This document shows positions 1 to 8,321 of a stretch of DNA of 64,000 bases, one piece after another. Under the pieces are notes generated by a model, which was given only the letters and a program-made list of their open reading frames with translations, had not been told where the DNA came from and made no database searches. The stretch is taken from contig JAOUBJ010000008.1 in assembly GCA_029860345.1 (NCBI GenBank), forward strand, positions 1 through 64,000, in the 5' to 3' direction. The stretch is from Candidatus Zixiibacteriota bacterium. Lineage in GTDB: Bacteria; Zixibacteria; MSB-5A5; GN15; FEB-12. Position 1 is the first letter of the stretch. Each line of letters begins with the position of its first letter. A program made the translations under genes and the position numbers.

Positions 1-323
1 TTCACCCTTCGACGCCGGCGAGGGTGAGGTGGGGGGGGCTCAGGGTTAGGGGGGGCGCTCAGGGTGAGGTTGCCAGAAATCTTAGGGGAGATTGGTGGAT
101 GCTCGCTGTAAAGGGAGATAGATTCCCGCCTACGCGGGAATGACAGGGGGGGCGCGCGTGGCGCGGGAATGACAGGGGGGACGCGCGTGGCGCGGGAATG
201 ACAGAGGGGACGCGCGTGGCGCGAGAAGGTGATTTATCACCCTTTGACTGCGCTCAGGATGTCAGGGGGAGCGCACATAGCGAAAAGGACAGGCTTGCCT
301 GCCGGCCCGCAGGCACAAATAAA
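1..323. repeat. Intergenic repeat cluster at the window edge
   Basis: This stretch has no convincing gene. It opens with a copy of the 'cttcgac...ctcagggtgag' repeat family, followed by G-rich partial copies. A hairpin 'gattcccgcc...gggaatgacag' lies at 121-146. Its right half is then tandemly repeated with a 29-bp period (starts 133, 162, 191, 220). Short open frames across it are composed of repeat sequence and I do not call them genes. Confidence 0.8.
133..230. repeat. 29-bp tandem repeat, about 3.3 copies
   Basis: The unit starts with cgcgggaatgacag and continues through a G-run and gcgcgtgg. Starts at 133, 162, 191 and 220 give an exact 29-bp period. The last copy is diverged. The array grows out of the right arm of the hairpin at 121-146. 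Confidence 0.85.
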
Positions 324-353
324 TTGACACAGCGGCTCACTGGAGTGTATATA
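324..353 (+). promoter_or_regulatory. Probable sigma-70-type promoter for the PKD lipoprotein gene
   Basis: A perfect TTGACA at 324-329 and a TATATA at 348-353 are separated by 18 bp. They lie about 30 bp upstream of the TTG start at 385, just beyond the last repeat. Assignment is from sequence match only. Confidence 0.55.
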
Positions 354-384
354 GACAGAAGAACATTATGGAAGGGAAATCTAC

Positions 385-1899
385 TTGATAAGCTTGCGTA
401 AGCTCCTGCCGCTGTTGGCACTGACAATCTGCCTGGGGGGTCTGTATCTGCCGGGCTGCGATACTCTGGTTACCGAAGTCAACAACTTTGAAATCGCCGG
501 GCACCCGACGGCCGAGTTTGGGATCGACTCTTTGAGCGTCGATTCCGGTTGTACGCCGTTGACGGTCGGTTTTGTCGATAAGTCGATCGGGCCGCGTCAG
601 AGTTGGCTTTGGAAATTCGGTGATGGTGATTCATCGCTGGACACCAACCCGGTCCACATCTACACCACCGCCGGGACTTACACTGTTTCGCTGACAATAC
701 TGGATTCCACCGTCGATGAGGAGCCGGGCGCCGACATAGAGATTAAGAACCGGTTTATCATAGTGGGGACGACTGCCGACAGTTTCTCTGTTGACGCCGC
801 CACAGGTTGTCCCGGTCAGGAGATCACTTTCACGCCCATCGACTATGGTGGTATTACCAGCTACAGTTGGAACTTCGGCGACGGCAGCAATGCAGTCGGC
901 GACTCCAACCCGACCCACATCTATGATTCGGTCGGTAGTTTCGCATGCACCCTGACCGTTACCGGTGGTTGCGGCACCAAGGTTGTCGGCTACGACAGTC
1001 TGATAACCATCGATGCATGCCCGGTGGCATTAATCGCCGCCAATAAGCTCGAGGGCTGCGCTCCTTGTACGGTCTTGTTCGCCGACACTTCAGATTACAG
1101 GGGCGCTGCCAAGGATAGCGCCTATTGGCAAATCGGAGAAGATAGCTCCAACCAGGAGTTCTTCGAGTGGGTGTTCGACACTGCCGGAATATACACAGTC
1201 AGTTTAAGCGTATGGAGCGAAGGCGGGGCCGACGACACCACTGAAGTTGATCTCATAAAAGTCTGGGGACCCCCGGAAGTTACGATTGTGGCCCTTGGCC
1301 AGACCGAGGGTTGTCTGGATGATAACTGGCTCTTCTATGTCCCGTTCGAAGCGACCATTCCGGCCCATGCTGATACCTCGGCCTACGACAGTCTTATTTG
1401 GGTGTTTGGCGACGGAAAACGAAGTAATCCCAACGATCCACTGCCGTTCAAAGTGAATCATGCTTATACCAATGCCGGTGTGTATTCGGTGACTATTGCG
1501 ACCTACGGCTCATGCTACGAAGACGGCAACGAGGCCCTGATAAATACGGTCGTTGATTATGTCTGCGTTTCGTGGCCATACGAATCCGACCTGGCCGGTT
1601 TCATTGTGGGACCGGATGCCGACACGGCGGCAGGTATTCAGGGGGATACCTCGGTGGTGTTCACTTTTACCGACACCACGCCGGGGAATATGCTGGGATG
1701 GAACTGGACTTTCGGTGATGGTCAATCCGCCCTCGGACAGGTGGTCACTCATCAGTATGCCGATAGCGGAACATACACCACTACCCTGGTAGTCGGCAAC
1801 TGCTGCCAATCAGATACCATTGAGCAGACTATTGTCATTGATACGATGGACACCGGGGGAGCATTTCGCCGACACCGAGACCCATCGGCCAACCGATGA
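385..1899 (+). CDS. PKD-domain lipoprotein
   Basis: The 504-residue product begins with a lipoprotein signal peptide whose lipobox ends in LPGC with the acylated Cys at about residue 25. It is therefore probably anchored in a membrane and faces outward. At least four PKD modules are recognisable from W-x-FGDG motifs near residues 75, 161, 338 and 440, each ending in a G-x-Y-T-V-type strand, and a weaker one lies near 262. PKD domains are Ig-like folds usually mediating adhesion or substrate binding, so a cell-surface role is inferred. The start is TTG, with gaaggga as a ribosome site 8 bp upstream and the signal peptide right after it. The last 15 residues (after IDTMDTGG) are Arg-rich and unlike the domain before them, so the gene's 3' end may have been disrupted where the downstream repeats begin. 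Confidence 0.85.
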   Translation: MISLRKLLPLLALTICLGGLYLPGCDTLVTEVNNFEIAGHPTAEFGIDSLSVDSGCTPLTVGFVDKSIGPRQSWLWKFGDGDSSLDTNPVHIYTTAGTYTVSLTILDSTVDEEPGADIEIKNRFIIVGTTADSFSVDAATGCPGQEITFTPIDYGGITSYSWNFGDGSNAVGDSNPTHIYDSVGSFACTLTVTGGCGTKVVGYDSLITIDACPVALIAANKLEGCAPCTVLFADTSDYRGAAKDSAYWQIGEDSSNQEFFEWVFDTAGIYTVSLSVWSEGGADDTTEVDLIKVWGPPEVTIVALGQTEGCLDDNWLFYVPFEATIPAHADTSAYDSLIWVFGDGKRSNPNDPLPFKVNHAYTNAGVYSVTIATYGSCYEDGNEALINTVVDYVCVSWPYESDLAGFIVGPDADTAAGIQGDTSVVFTFTDTTPGNMLGWNWTFGDGQSALGQVVTHQYADSGTYTTTLVVGNCCQSDTIEQTIVIDTMDTGGAFRRHRDPSANR

Positions 1900-1955
1900 C
1901 GTTTGCGTTCTGTTTCGCCCCAACCAGGTTTGAGGCGGCCACCCAACCCCACACT

Positions 1956-2061
1956 TGTCATTCCCGCGCCCCATTGTCATTCCCGCGCGCTTCTGTCATC
2001 CCCGCGCTCTTTTGTCATCCCCGCGCTCTTTTGTCATTCCCGCGCAGGCGGGAATCCATCC
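1956..2061. repeat. 19-bp tandem repeat ending in a complete hairpin
   Basis: Five units beginning tgtcat(t/c)cccgcgc start at 1956, 1975, 1994, 2013 and 2032, an exact 19-bp period. Only the last unit is completed by the right arm (aggcgggaatcc) to form a hairpin. Short frames through it encode 'VIPA'-type repetitive peptides and are not genes. Confidence 0.85.
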
Positions 2062-2278
2062 GTGGCGCACGAGGACGTACACCACGCCGTCAAATATTAT
2101 CTCACTCACACGCCTAGTCCGATCCACTTCATGCTGAGTGAAGTCGAAGTATGAACTTCGTATGATGGAACACCCTTCGACTCCGCTCAGGGTGAGGATG
2201 TGGGATACTCAGGGTGAGGTTATGGGATACTCAGGGTGAGCTTGTGTAGACTGTTCGTGGATCGCCCGCGCGGTATTG
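2062..2278. repeat. Repeat-derived spacer downstream of etfA
   Basis: The spacer between the convergent PKD gene and etfA holds a copy of the 'cttcgactccgctcagggtgag' family at about 2171-2197, followed by two 22-bp partial repeats ending in actcagg at 2198-2240. No coding signal is seen. Confidence 0.7.
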
Positions 2279-3235
2279 CTAATTCCCCAGCTCAGCCTTG
2301 AATTTGGCGGTCAGGGCCGGCACGATCTCCATTGCGTCCCCCACGATGCCATAGTTGGCAACGTTGAAGATGGGCGCGTCCTTGTCACGGTTGATAGCCA
2401 CGATTGTCTGCGAAGAACGCATCCCCACCAAATGCTGGATGGCTCCGGAGATGCCAACGGCGACGTAAAGTTTCGGATTCACGGTCTTACCCGTCTGGCC
2501 AACCTGCTGCGAATAGGGTGCCCAACCGGCATCGACAATGGCCCGTGAGGCGCCTACGGCACCTCCCATGGCGGCGGCCAGGTCGGCTACCAGCGGCAGG
2601 TTTTCCGGTCCTTTCATGCCACGTCCTCCGGCCACAATAATGTCGGCTTCGGTCAGGTTCACAGCGCCGGCCGACTCGACCTTGCGCTCGGTCACGGTCA
2701 TTTTAGCTTCAAAGGCGGCAGCGTCGACAGTTTCAGCCACAACTTCACCGGCGCCATCTTTGGCCTCAGCATACATCTTGCCGCGCACGGTGGCAAAAAA
2801 CGCGCCGCCTGTAGCAACCACCTGCGATATCACCGAACCGCCATAACTTGGTCGGGTGGCCGTCAACTTGTCGCCGTCCATAGCCAGGCCGGTGGCATCT
2901 GAGACCATCGCGCCACCGCACACGGCGGCCAAACGGCCCATCAACGATTTTCCGTAGAACGAGGCCGGACCCAGTATCACGTCGGGTGTATGTTTTTCGA
3001 TCAATGCCTTGAGCACTTTGCAGTAGACTTCGTCATTGAACAGTTTCAAACTTTCATGCGTCACCGTAAGCACCTGGCCGCCGCCGCGGGTGGCCAGGTC
3101 GGCCGCACCATTGTCGCTGTCGGAAAGAAAGGCGGTCATAATATCGCCACCGAGCGATTTGGCGGCTTCGATCAATTCGTATGAGGCCGGTATTGGTTGG
3201 CCCTCTTTTTGAAGTGCGATTGTCAGTATTTTCAT
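2279..3235 (-). CDS. etfA: Electron transfer flavoprotein alpha subunit
   Basis: The product has 318 residues, the usual EtfA length. It has the N-terminal alpha/beta domain and the C-terminal FAD-binding domain (about residues 195-318). The latter shows the family pattern [11 protein letters not shown], then [12 protein letters not shown], the QVGQTGKTV signature and GISGAIQH. EtfA pairs with EtfB to pass electrons from flavin dehydrogenases such as acyl-CoA dehydrogenases to the quinone pool or to bifurcating partners. No etfB is adjacent: the gene upstream on the same strand is ispG, and downstream are only repeats. The partner must lie elsewhere. The ATG start gives a complete N-terminal strand (MKILTIAL). 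Confidence 0.93.
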   Translation of the reverse strand: MKILTIALQKEGQPIPASYELIEAAKSLGGDIMTAFLSDSDNGAADLATRGGGQVLTVTHESLKLFNDEVYCKVLKALIEKHTPDVILGPASFYGKSLMGRLAAVCGGAMVSDATGLAMDGDKLTATRPSYGGSVISQVVATGGAFFATVRGKMYAEAKDGAGEVVAETVDAAAFEAKMTVTERKVESAGAVNLTEADIIVAGGRGMKGPENLPLVADLAAAMGGAVGASRAIVDAGWAPYSQQVGQTGKTVNPKLYVAVGISGAIQHLVGMRSSQTIVAINRDKDAPIFNVANYGIVGDAMEIVPALTAKFKAELGN

Positions 3236-3389
3236 CGGTCTACCTTCAGTCTGTCGTTGTCATCCACGGTCACTTGGCGGGCAATATACACGGCTGGAAC
3301 CGGCCGGTCAAGCCGGCTTTTTTGCGCTACGCGCGTTATTCCTCAATCACTGCTTGAGATTGTCGCGTGATGCGAAGCGTAGAACCCAT

Positions 3390-4487
3390 TTATGGGTGCT
3401 CGATTTTCTCCCCGGTCATAGCTTCAATTTCGTTGAGCAGCCTGCTTTCAAGCTCGGACTCGGCAAAACTCGAGACCACCTCGCCCTTCTTGATAAGCTG
3501 CCCTCGTCCCGACCCGCCGGAAATTCCGACATCGGCCGCACGCGCCTCACCGGGTCCATTGACGGCACAACCCATGACTGCAACTTTCAAGGGCGTCTTG
3601 ATATGCCTCGTTTTCGCCTCGATCGATTCGGCCAGCGGGATCAGGTCGATCTGACACCGACCGCAGGTGGGGCATGAAATGACTTCTATTCCATCAGCTT
3701 TCAACTCGCACGATTTCAGAATCTGCTTGGCCACGCGGACCTCATTCACCGGGTCGGCTGTCAACGATACGCGCATGGTATCGCCGATCCCCTGGAGCAA
3801 GAGCGCCCCCAGCCCGACCGACGATTTGATGGTGCCGCTCTCAAGCGTCCCGGCTTCGGTGATGCCGATGTGAAGCGGATAGTCACACCGCTCAGCCAGC
3901 GCAGAGTAAGCTTGAAACGACTTGGCCGCACTCGAGGATTTGACCGAGATGACGATATCTTGAAACTCCATCTCCTCGAGCACCGCCGCCTCGCGCAACG
4001 CCGCGTTGACAAATGCGCGCGGGTCGTCATGACCATACTGCTTGAGCAAGTCTTCAGGCAGAGAACCTGAGTTGACGCCGATACGAATGGGAACGCCTGA
4101 GTCTTTGGCCGCCTTCGTAACCTCGCGTACTTTCCAGGTGTCGCCGATGTTGCCGGGGTTGATGCGTATCTTGTCAAGGCCGGCTTCGATTGCGGCCAGG
4201 GCCAGCTTGTAGTTAAAATGAATATCGGCCACCAGAGGTCGATCTATCTGTTTGCGAATCTCAGGCAGACAGGCTGCCGCCTGTTTGTTCAGCACTGAGA
4301 GCCGCACGATCTCACAACCGGCCTCAAAGAGCTGGTTGGCCTGGGCCACGGTAGCGCCTACATCGCGAGTGTCGCTGGTGGTCATCGATTGAATCGATAT
4401 CGGAAAGCCGCCGCCGATCAAAACTTCGCCGACTTTTACGGTGCGACTTTTTCGTCGTTTTGTAGAAAGTGTGTTGTCCATATCCAT
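3390..4487 (-). CDS. ispG: 4-hydroxy-3-methylbut-2-enyl diphosphate synthase (IspG/GcpE)
   Basis: This enzyme of the MEP isoprenoid pathway reductively opens MEcPP to HMBPP using a [4Fe-4S] cluster. The 365-residue protein has an N-terminal TIM barrel (RTVKVGEVLIGG, then SIQSMTTSDTRD). Its C-terminal cluster domain carries CPTC (Cys about 272 and 275), MGCAVNGPGE (Cys about 307) and the ligand Glu (about 314). It is the short bacterial form without the insert domain. It shows that the organism makes isoprenoids by the MEP route. It is transcribed toward etfA with a spacer of about 150 bp. Confidence 0.96.
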   Translation of the reverse strand: MDMDNTLSTKRRKSRTVKVGEVLIGGGFPISIQSMTTSDTRDVGATVAQANQLFEAGCEIVRLSVLNKQAAACLPEIRKQIDRPLVADIHFNYKLALAAIEAGLDKIRINPGNIGDTWKVREVTKAAKDSGVPIRIGVNSGSLPEDLLKQYGHDDPRAFVNAALREAAVLEEMEFQDIVISVKSSSAAKSFQAYSALAERCDYPLHIGITEAGTLESGTIKSSVGLGALLLQGIGDTMRVSLTADPVNEVRVAKQILKSCELKADGIEVISCPTCGRCQIDLIPLAESIEAKTRHIKTPLKVAVMGCAVNGPGEARAADVGISGGSGRGQLIKKGEVVSSFAESELESRLLNEIEAMTGEKIEHP

Positions 4488-4513
4488 ACTTGACCGACTG
4501 CACAGAGTGCTTT

Positions 4514-4542
4514 AGTTTAGGAGGTTCTACGCAGCTTGGCAA
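4514..4542 (-). promoter_or_regulatory. Possible promoter for ispG
   Basis: On the minus strand TTGCCA (4542-4537) and TAAACT (4519-4514) are spaced by 17 bp and lie about 27 bp upstream of the ispG ATG. The match is good but not proven. The same interval also holds the leader of the divergent small gene at 4560. Confidence 0.4.
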
Positions 4543-4559
4543 CAGGAAGTTGAACGAAA

Positions 4560-4907
4560 ATGATCTGGTTGAAACGAATTCTGCCGCTCGTGCTGATCGG
4601 CGCCGCGTGGTTTTCATATACCGAGTACACCGAAAACCGGATGGTCGAGAACGAACGGTTGGCACGCAAGTACGCCCTGGTGACGGCTCAAGTGTGGTTG
4701 GCCACGGCTGTCTATCGCAACGACAACTCAGGTTTTCTCAGGGTGCGAGATTCCCTTTGCCAGGCGTCCGGGTTCAGTTTGGACGAACTCAACAGCTATC
4801 TGCAAGAGCACAAAAAACGACCTGAGTTTTACACACCCTACGTGCGACTGGTAAAAACCTTTGTCGACTCACTCACGGAACCGGCCAGCGACAGCACCGG
4901 CGATTGA
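4560..4907 (+). CDS. Small membrane-anchored hypothetical protein
   Basis: A 115-residue protein with one N-terminal hydrophobic segment (about residues 5-20, ILPLVLIGAAWF) followed by a soluble, mostly helical tail rich in charged residues. I do not recognise a family. An aggaag ribosome site precedes the ATG. The gene is divergent from ispG and convergent with yraN, whose stop codon abuts its own. The tail pattern of helices with a conserved-looking Cys (DSLCQASGFS) is compatible with a small periplasmic helical domain. No function is proposed. Confidence 0.6.
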   Translation: MIWLKRILPLVLIGAAWFSYTEYTENRMVENERLARKYALVTAQVWLATAVYRNDNSGFLRVRDSLCQASGFSLDELNSYLQEHKKRPEFYTPYVRLVKTFVDSLTEPASDSTGD

Positions 4908-5288
4908 TCACTCCTGCGCCTCGAAGGCGTTTGGGAAGTGCTCTAATTGACCATCGATAAAGGTCACGACGTCAAAACGCAGGTCGCAGCCCGTCACTTC
5001 TTGTTCGGTGATAAACTGCTGCGCCGCGCGGGTGAGATTTATCGTCTTCTTGGCATCGATACGTTCAGCCGGGTGGCCGAATCGTTTCGATGCTGCCGAT
5101 TTGACTTCGACAAACACAATCAGATCTTCGCGCTTTACAATTAGATCGATCTCCAGCCTGCCGGCCCGCCAATTGCGGGCCAGTACTTCGTACCCTTGTT
5201 GTTCGAAAAAACGCGCGGCTAGTTTTTCAAAACCTCGCCAAGCCGGATCCGGTCGGCCGGAGGAACCGCCTTTGTCAGAAGAGGACAT
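4908..5288 (-). CDS. YraN-family (UPF0102) endonuclease-like protein
   Basis: A 126-residue protein of the YraN family. It carries the restriction-endonuclease-like core G-x-E-x-x-A-x-x-F at the N-terminus, then N-W-R-x-G-R-L-E-I-D-L-I and F-V-E-V-K-S, which supply the D...E-x-K active-site pattern. The start is ATG at 5288, giving MSSSDKGG. The open frame extends further upstream, but that part lies inside rnhB and is not conserved-looking. The start overlaps the 3' end of rnhB by 14 bp, so the two are probably translationally coupled. An rnhB-yraN order is common in bacteria. The biological role of the family is not settled. Confidence 0.88.
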   Translation of the reverse strand: MSSSDKGGSSGRPDPAWRGFEKLAARFFEQQGYEVLARNWRAGRLEIDLIVKREDLIVFVEVKSAASKRFGHPAERIDAKKTINLTRAAQQFITEQEVTGCDLRFDVVTFIDGQLEHFPNAFEAQE

Positions 5289-5937
5289 ATTCGCTGACCA
5301 AATCGGCCACCGGTTTGAAAGTGCGACGGTGAATCTCGGAGGGACCGTGTTGTTTGAGTTCGTTAAGATGCACAGGGGTTGGATAACCCTTGTGCTGGGC
5401 AAATGAAAACGATGGATACAGCACCTGGTATCGATCCATGATCCGATCACGTGTGACCTTGGCCACAATCGAGGCGGCGGCTATCGCCCGACATCGCCGA
5501 TCCCCGCCGATGATGGCGCACTGCGGCTGCGGAATGTTCGGTATGTCGAACTTGCCGTCGACCAGCACGAAATCGGGCGTTGGATTGATATCCATGATCG
5601 CTTTGCGCATGGCCATGAGCGAAGCTTGAAGGATATTGATACTGTCGATGCTCTCGCTGTCGATCACTCCCACCGCACAGGGCCAACCGCGCTCGACAAT
5701 CTGGTCGAAGAGTTCATCACGGCGATGAGCCGAGAGTCTTTTGGAGTCGTCAATCCCAGCGACGGCATCTCCGCACGGTATGATTACCGCCGCCGCCACC
5801 ACCGGGCCGGCCAACGGGCCGCGTCCAACTTCATCGACACCACAAATGGACTCGTATCCCTTTCCGACCAGCATCGATTCCATCTGAGTGAAATCGAAGT
5901 TGCCGTGCAAATCATCAAATGCGATCTTCATCTGCAT
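5275..5937 (-). CDS. rnhB: Ribonuclease HII
   Basis: RNase HII cuts the RNA strand of RNA-DNA hybrids and starts removal of single ribonucleotides misincorporated in DNA. The 220-residue protein shows the diagnostic GVDEVGRGPLAGPVVAAAV motif with catalytic Asp and Glu at about residues 35-36. Later carboxylates are in FVLVDGKFD and the A-A-A-S-I-V-A-K-V-T-R-D segment. Its length is normal. It is followed by the overlapping yraN gene. The first three residues (MQM) offer two possible ATG starts. Confidence 0.95.
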   Translation of the reverse strand: MQMKIAFDDLHGNFDFTQMESMLVGKGYESICGVDEVGRGPLAGPVVAAAVIIPCGDAVAGIDDSKRLSAHRRDELFDQIVERGWPCAVGVIDSESIDSINILQASLMAMRKAIMDINPTPDFVLVDGKFDIPNIPQPQCAIIGGDRRCRAIAAASIVAKVTRDRIMDRYQVLYPSFSFAQHKGYPTPVHLNELKQHGPSEIHRRTFKPVADLVSEYVLF

Positions 5938-6254
5938 AACCTAATGTTGGTCAATTTCAGGCTCGTGATCAATTAAATATTTCTATATTTGTTATCGGCG
6001 GTCAAGCCGTTTTATTACACTGTGTGATGCGAGACGACCGGTTCGTCATTGTGAGGTGTTGGCAGCGGCGGACACCGTGGCAATCTCGCTTGGTTGTACA
6101 GCGGTCATACCAAGCGGAGTCAATCTGTCATGCCGAGCGGAGTCGAGGTATGAGATTGCCGAGGTGGCCCACAGCTTGCTGTGGGATCGTCGGAATAATC
6201 TTGTAGTTGTCAGGAGGAGAAGCGTCCGGCCTGACCAACTGGTTTAGTGAGAAA
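5938..6254. repeat. Spacer between rnhB and the rsmD-like gene, with repeat fragments
   Basis: This 317-bp divergent spacer must hold promoters for both flanking genes but is largely repeat-derived. It contains a 'tcattgtgagg...ggcaatctc' fragment (about 6046-6087), two 'gcggagtc' units, and the hairpin gcccacagcttgctgtggg at about 6165-6184. The same hairpin recurs in the 122-bp repeats at 30437-30840. I do not see a clear promoter. Confidence 0.55.
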
Positions 6255-6839
6255 ATGAAAAAGAGAAGCAACGACAGATTTGAGTTTACGATCATCGCCG
6301 GAGAGTTGAAAGGCCGTCGCATCAACGCGCCCAACCTTGGGCATACCCGGCCGCCTTTGAGTAGGTTGCGTAAGTCCATCTTTGATTTCTTGAAACCGTA
6401 TTTACCGGGTGCGAGTTATCTCGATCTGTTCAGCGGCACCGGATCGTATCTATTTGAGGCCGTGTCTCGCGGTGTCACCTCGGCGCTGGGCGTGGAGAGT
6501 GAAACCAAGATGGTCGAGGCGATCATGCGTTGGGCTGATAAGTATGACGTGGCCGACCGATTGCAGTGCCGCGAGGAGGACGTGTTCGAGGCCATACCTA
6601 AGCTCGAAAGTTTCGGACGGCTGTTCGACATCGTGATGATCGCACCGCCTCAGTATCAGGGTATGGTTGACCGGACACTTGAGTGTTTGAAAGCGCATCC
6701 GATAGTAGCACCCTCAGGTTTGCTTTTATGTCAGCATGATACATTGGAGACGCGCGACATTGACTTTCTCGACTTCACGATTGAGCAGCAGCGCAAGTAC
6801 GGCAACACAACGTTTACAGTGTTGCGGCTGCAGCCCTAG
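6255..6839 (+). CDS. rsmD: RsmD-like rRNA (guanine-N2) methyltransferase, diverged
   Basis: A 194-residue Rossmann methyltransferase that best fits the RsmD family (16S rRNA m2G966). It has IIAGELKGRRI at the N-terminus, RPPLSRLRKSIFDFL in the RNA-binding position, and the SAM-binding loop YLDLFSGTGSYLFEAVSRG. The usual catalytic (D/N)PPY motif is replaced by APPQY in the strand IVMIAPPQYQG. That is a real departure, so activity or target may differ. The start is taken at ATG 6255 (MKKRSND), because upstream in-frame codons lie in repeat-like sequence. It stands alone, between repeat clusters. Confidence 0.75.
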   Translation: MKKRSNDRFEFTIIAGELKGRRINAPNLGHTRPPLSRLRKSIFDFLKPYLPGASYLDLFSGTGSYLFEAVSRGVTSALGVESETKMVEAIMRWADKYDVADRLQCREEDVFEAIPKLESFGRLFDIVMIAPPQYQGMVDRTLECLKAHPIVAPSGLLLCQHDTLETRDIDFLDFTIEQQRKYGNTTFTVLRLQP

Positions 6840-7114
6840 CTCCGTCATTGCGAGCGAGTCCGTGTTTCGCGGACGAGCGCGGCAATCTCACTCTTAACGT
6901 GCGCGGTGTACGTCCTCGTGCGCCGCGTCTGACCTGCAGTGGCCCGGACGTTCGTCCGTGTTTCTTTCTTCAATCTTCGTAGTGCGGGTCCGTCTTCGCC
7001 TGCGCGCCGCGGCGTGAACCCGCCTTTGTTGGCAAGCTTGTAAATAACTTAAGCCGTAGAATAACACACCCCTGAATCCCCTCTCAAGAGGGGACTTTGA
7101 AGAAGGTCTTCAAC

Positions 7115-7201
7115 CGTAGGTCGAAACCCCTGCGGTTTCGACATCACGCGCTTCGCGTGGTTCTCGTTTTGTACCCCACCTAAAGCGAAGCGACAGGTGG
7201 G
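7115..7201 (+). repeat. Composite hairpin element, copy 1
   Basis: Three successive hairpins: stem gtcgaaacc/ggtttcgac opened by cgtag and closed by gacatc, then cacgcgcttcgcgtg, then cccacc...ggtggg. The same order of parts appears at 17475-17579 with different but still complementary stem sequences. Confidence 0.65.
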
Positions 7202-7230
7202 TTCCTCTGTGTATGACAGGTTGGAAGCTT

Positions 7231-7299
7231 GATGTCGAAACCCGCCTGCGGCGGCCATAAATGGCATTTATGCCCTTCGGGCCAGGGTTTTCGACCTAC
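7231..7299 (-). repeat. Composite hairpin element, inverted partner of copy 1
   Basis: Read on the minus strand it begins gtaggtcgaaaacc and ends ggtttcgacatc. Smaller internal hairpins (gcccgaagggc; ccgccgcaggcgg) make a branched fold possible. It faces copy 1 about 30 bp away. Confidence 0.6.
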
Positions 7300-7748
7300 A
7301 AGAGAAGGTGGTTTCCTGCCTTCGCAGGAATGACAGTCGGGGCAGACGAAGGCGTCTGCCGCCCACAGAAACAAGGCGCAGGGTCTCATCCGCCCGGGCG
7401 GAAAGGACCCAGCGCAACGTGTTGGGTTCTTCCTCGGCGGAGACAAGCCCCACCGCTACGCGAGGAACTTGAGATTGCCGCGTCGTCCCCCGCTGGCAGC
7501 GGGGGACTCCTCGCAATGACGGTAACTGCGAACAGTTTAAGAAGCCCCTAACAAAAAAAGCGCTAAGTGCACAGCAGATGTCCACATCTGCCATGAAACC
7601 CGGACTGAAGTCCGGGCCACCGACCCGAGCCGTCAGGCGGGGTCGCCTGACAGCACCCGGAAGAGGTTTGAGATTGCCGCGTCGTCTCCGCCAAAGGCGG
7701 AGCCTCCTCGCAATGACGTGATCTGCGTATGCGTAAAGCAACCTCCAA

Positions 7749-7784
7749 CAAAAAAAGCGCCTCTGTATAATAACAGAGGCGCTT
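7749..7784 (-). terminator. Rho-independent terminator of the ffh-rplS operon
   Basis: On the minus strand a perfect 12-bp stem (aagcgcctctgt / acagaggcgctt, loop of 6) is followed by a run of T. It sits about 25 bp after the rplS stop codon. Confidence 0.92.
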
Positions 7785-7809
7785 GATTTTCAAACTGACG
7801 AACAGGATG

Positions 7810-8250
7810 TTACTCCGTAGCGGCTCCCTCGTCTGAAGCAGCAGCAGCCTTGGCGGCCGCCGCTTTGGCCTGTGCCTTGGTCCCGGTCTTGCCTTTCTTC
7901 GAGGCGCCGACAATCTGCTCTTTAATACGGGCCGACTTACCGGTCAGCTCACGCAGATAGTAGAGCTTCTTGCGACGGACCACGCCCGAACGGAGGTGCT
8001 CAATCTTGGCCAGGTTGGGCGATTGCAGCGGGAAAACACGCTCGACACCGATCCCTGAGGACACTTTGCGCACCGTGAACGAGGCACCGGTACCTGAACC
8101 TCGGCGACTTATGACATCACCCTGGAAAACCTGAATTCTCTCTTTGTCACCTTCTTTAATTCGAACATGCACACGCACGGTGTCGCCTGTTTTGAATTCG
8201 GGGTGGTCATCCCGAGTGTGTTTTTTTTCAATTTGGGCTATACGTTTCAT
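7810..8250 (-). CDS. rplS: Ribosomal protein bL19 with low-complexity tail
   Basis: bL19 binds 23S rRNA at the subunit interface. Residues 1-115 are a standard L19: [17 protein letters not shown], then [14 protein letters not shown], then [12 protein letters not shown] and [16 protein letters not shown]. About 30 extra residues follow, rich in Ala and Lys and ending in acidic residues. This tail is absent from typical 115-residue L19. It is the last gene of the operon and is followed by a strong terminator. The start ATG gives MKRIAQIE. Confidence 0.95.
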   Translation of the reverse strand: MKRIAQIEKKHTRDDHPEFKTGDTVRVHVRIKEGDKERIQVFQGDVISRRGSGTGASFTVRKVSSGIGVERVFPLQSPNLAKIEHLRSGVVRRKKLYYLRELTGKSARIKEQIVGASKKGKTGTKAQAKAAAAKAAAASDEGAATE

Positions 8251-8321
8251 CCGGGTATCCTTTCTATCAACCCATCTCTTCTTTTCTTATCGTCATGTCT
8301 CCGGTTTATGTCACCGAAGAT

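Larger units (their letters stand above)
6840..7748. repeat. Gene-free mosaic of hairpin repeats
   Basis: This 900-bp interval holds no credible gene. From left to right: a 'tcattgcgagcgagtccg...gcggcaatctca' unit (6842-6893); a gcgggtccg...gaacccgc hairpin (6984-7024); the composite element at 7115-7201 and its inverted partner at 7231-7299; a cctgccttcgcaggaatgaca hairpin (7311-7336); and two more 'gcaatctca/attgccgcgtcg' units (about 7470-7520 and 7668-7713). Open frames here are repeat-encoded. Confidence 0.8.

Noticed and set aside
198-401. 67-residue open frame at the left edge
   Set aside because: It runs through the 29-bp tandem repeats, has no ribosome site and overlaps the promoter and start of the PKD gene.
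1896-2154. Open frames encoding repeated VIPA/SFPR-type peptides
   Set aside because: These peptides are translations of dispersed hairpin DNA repeats, seen in several frames at once.
7268-7913. Minus-strand frames of 116-157 residues across the gap upstream of rplS
   Set aside because: They read through hairpin repeats and the rplS terminator and are Arg-rich with no recognisable motif.
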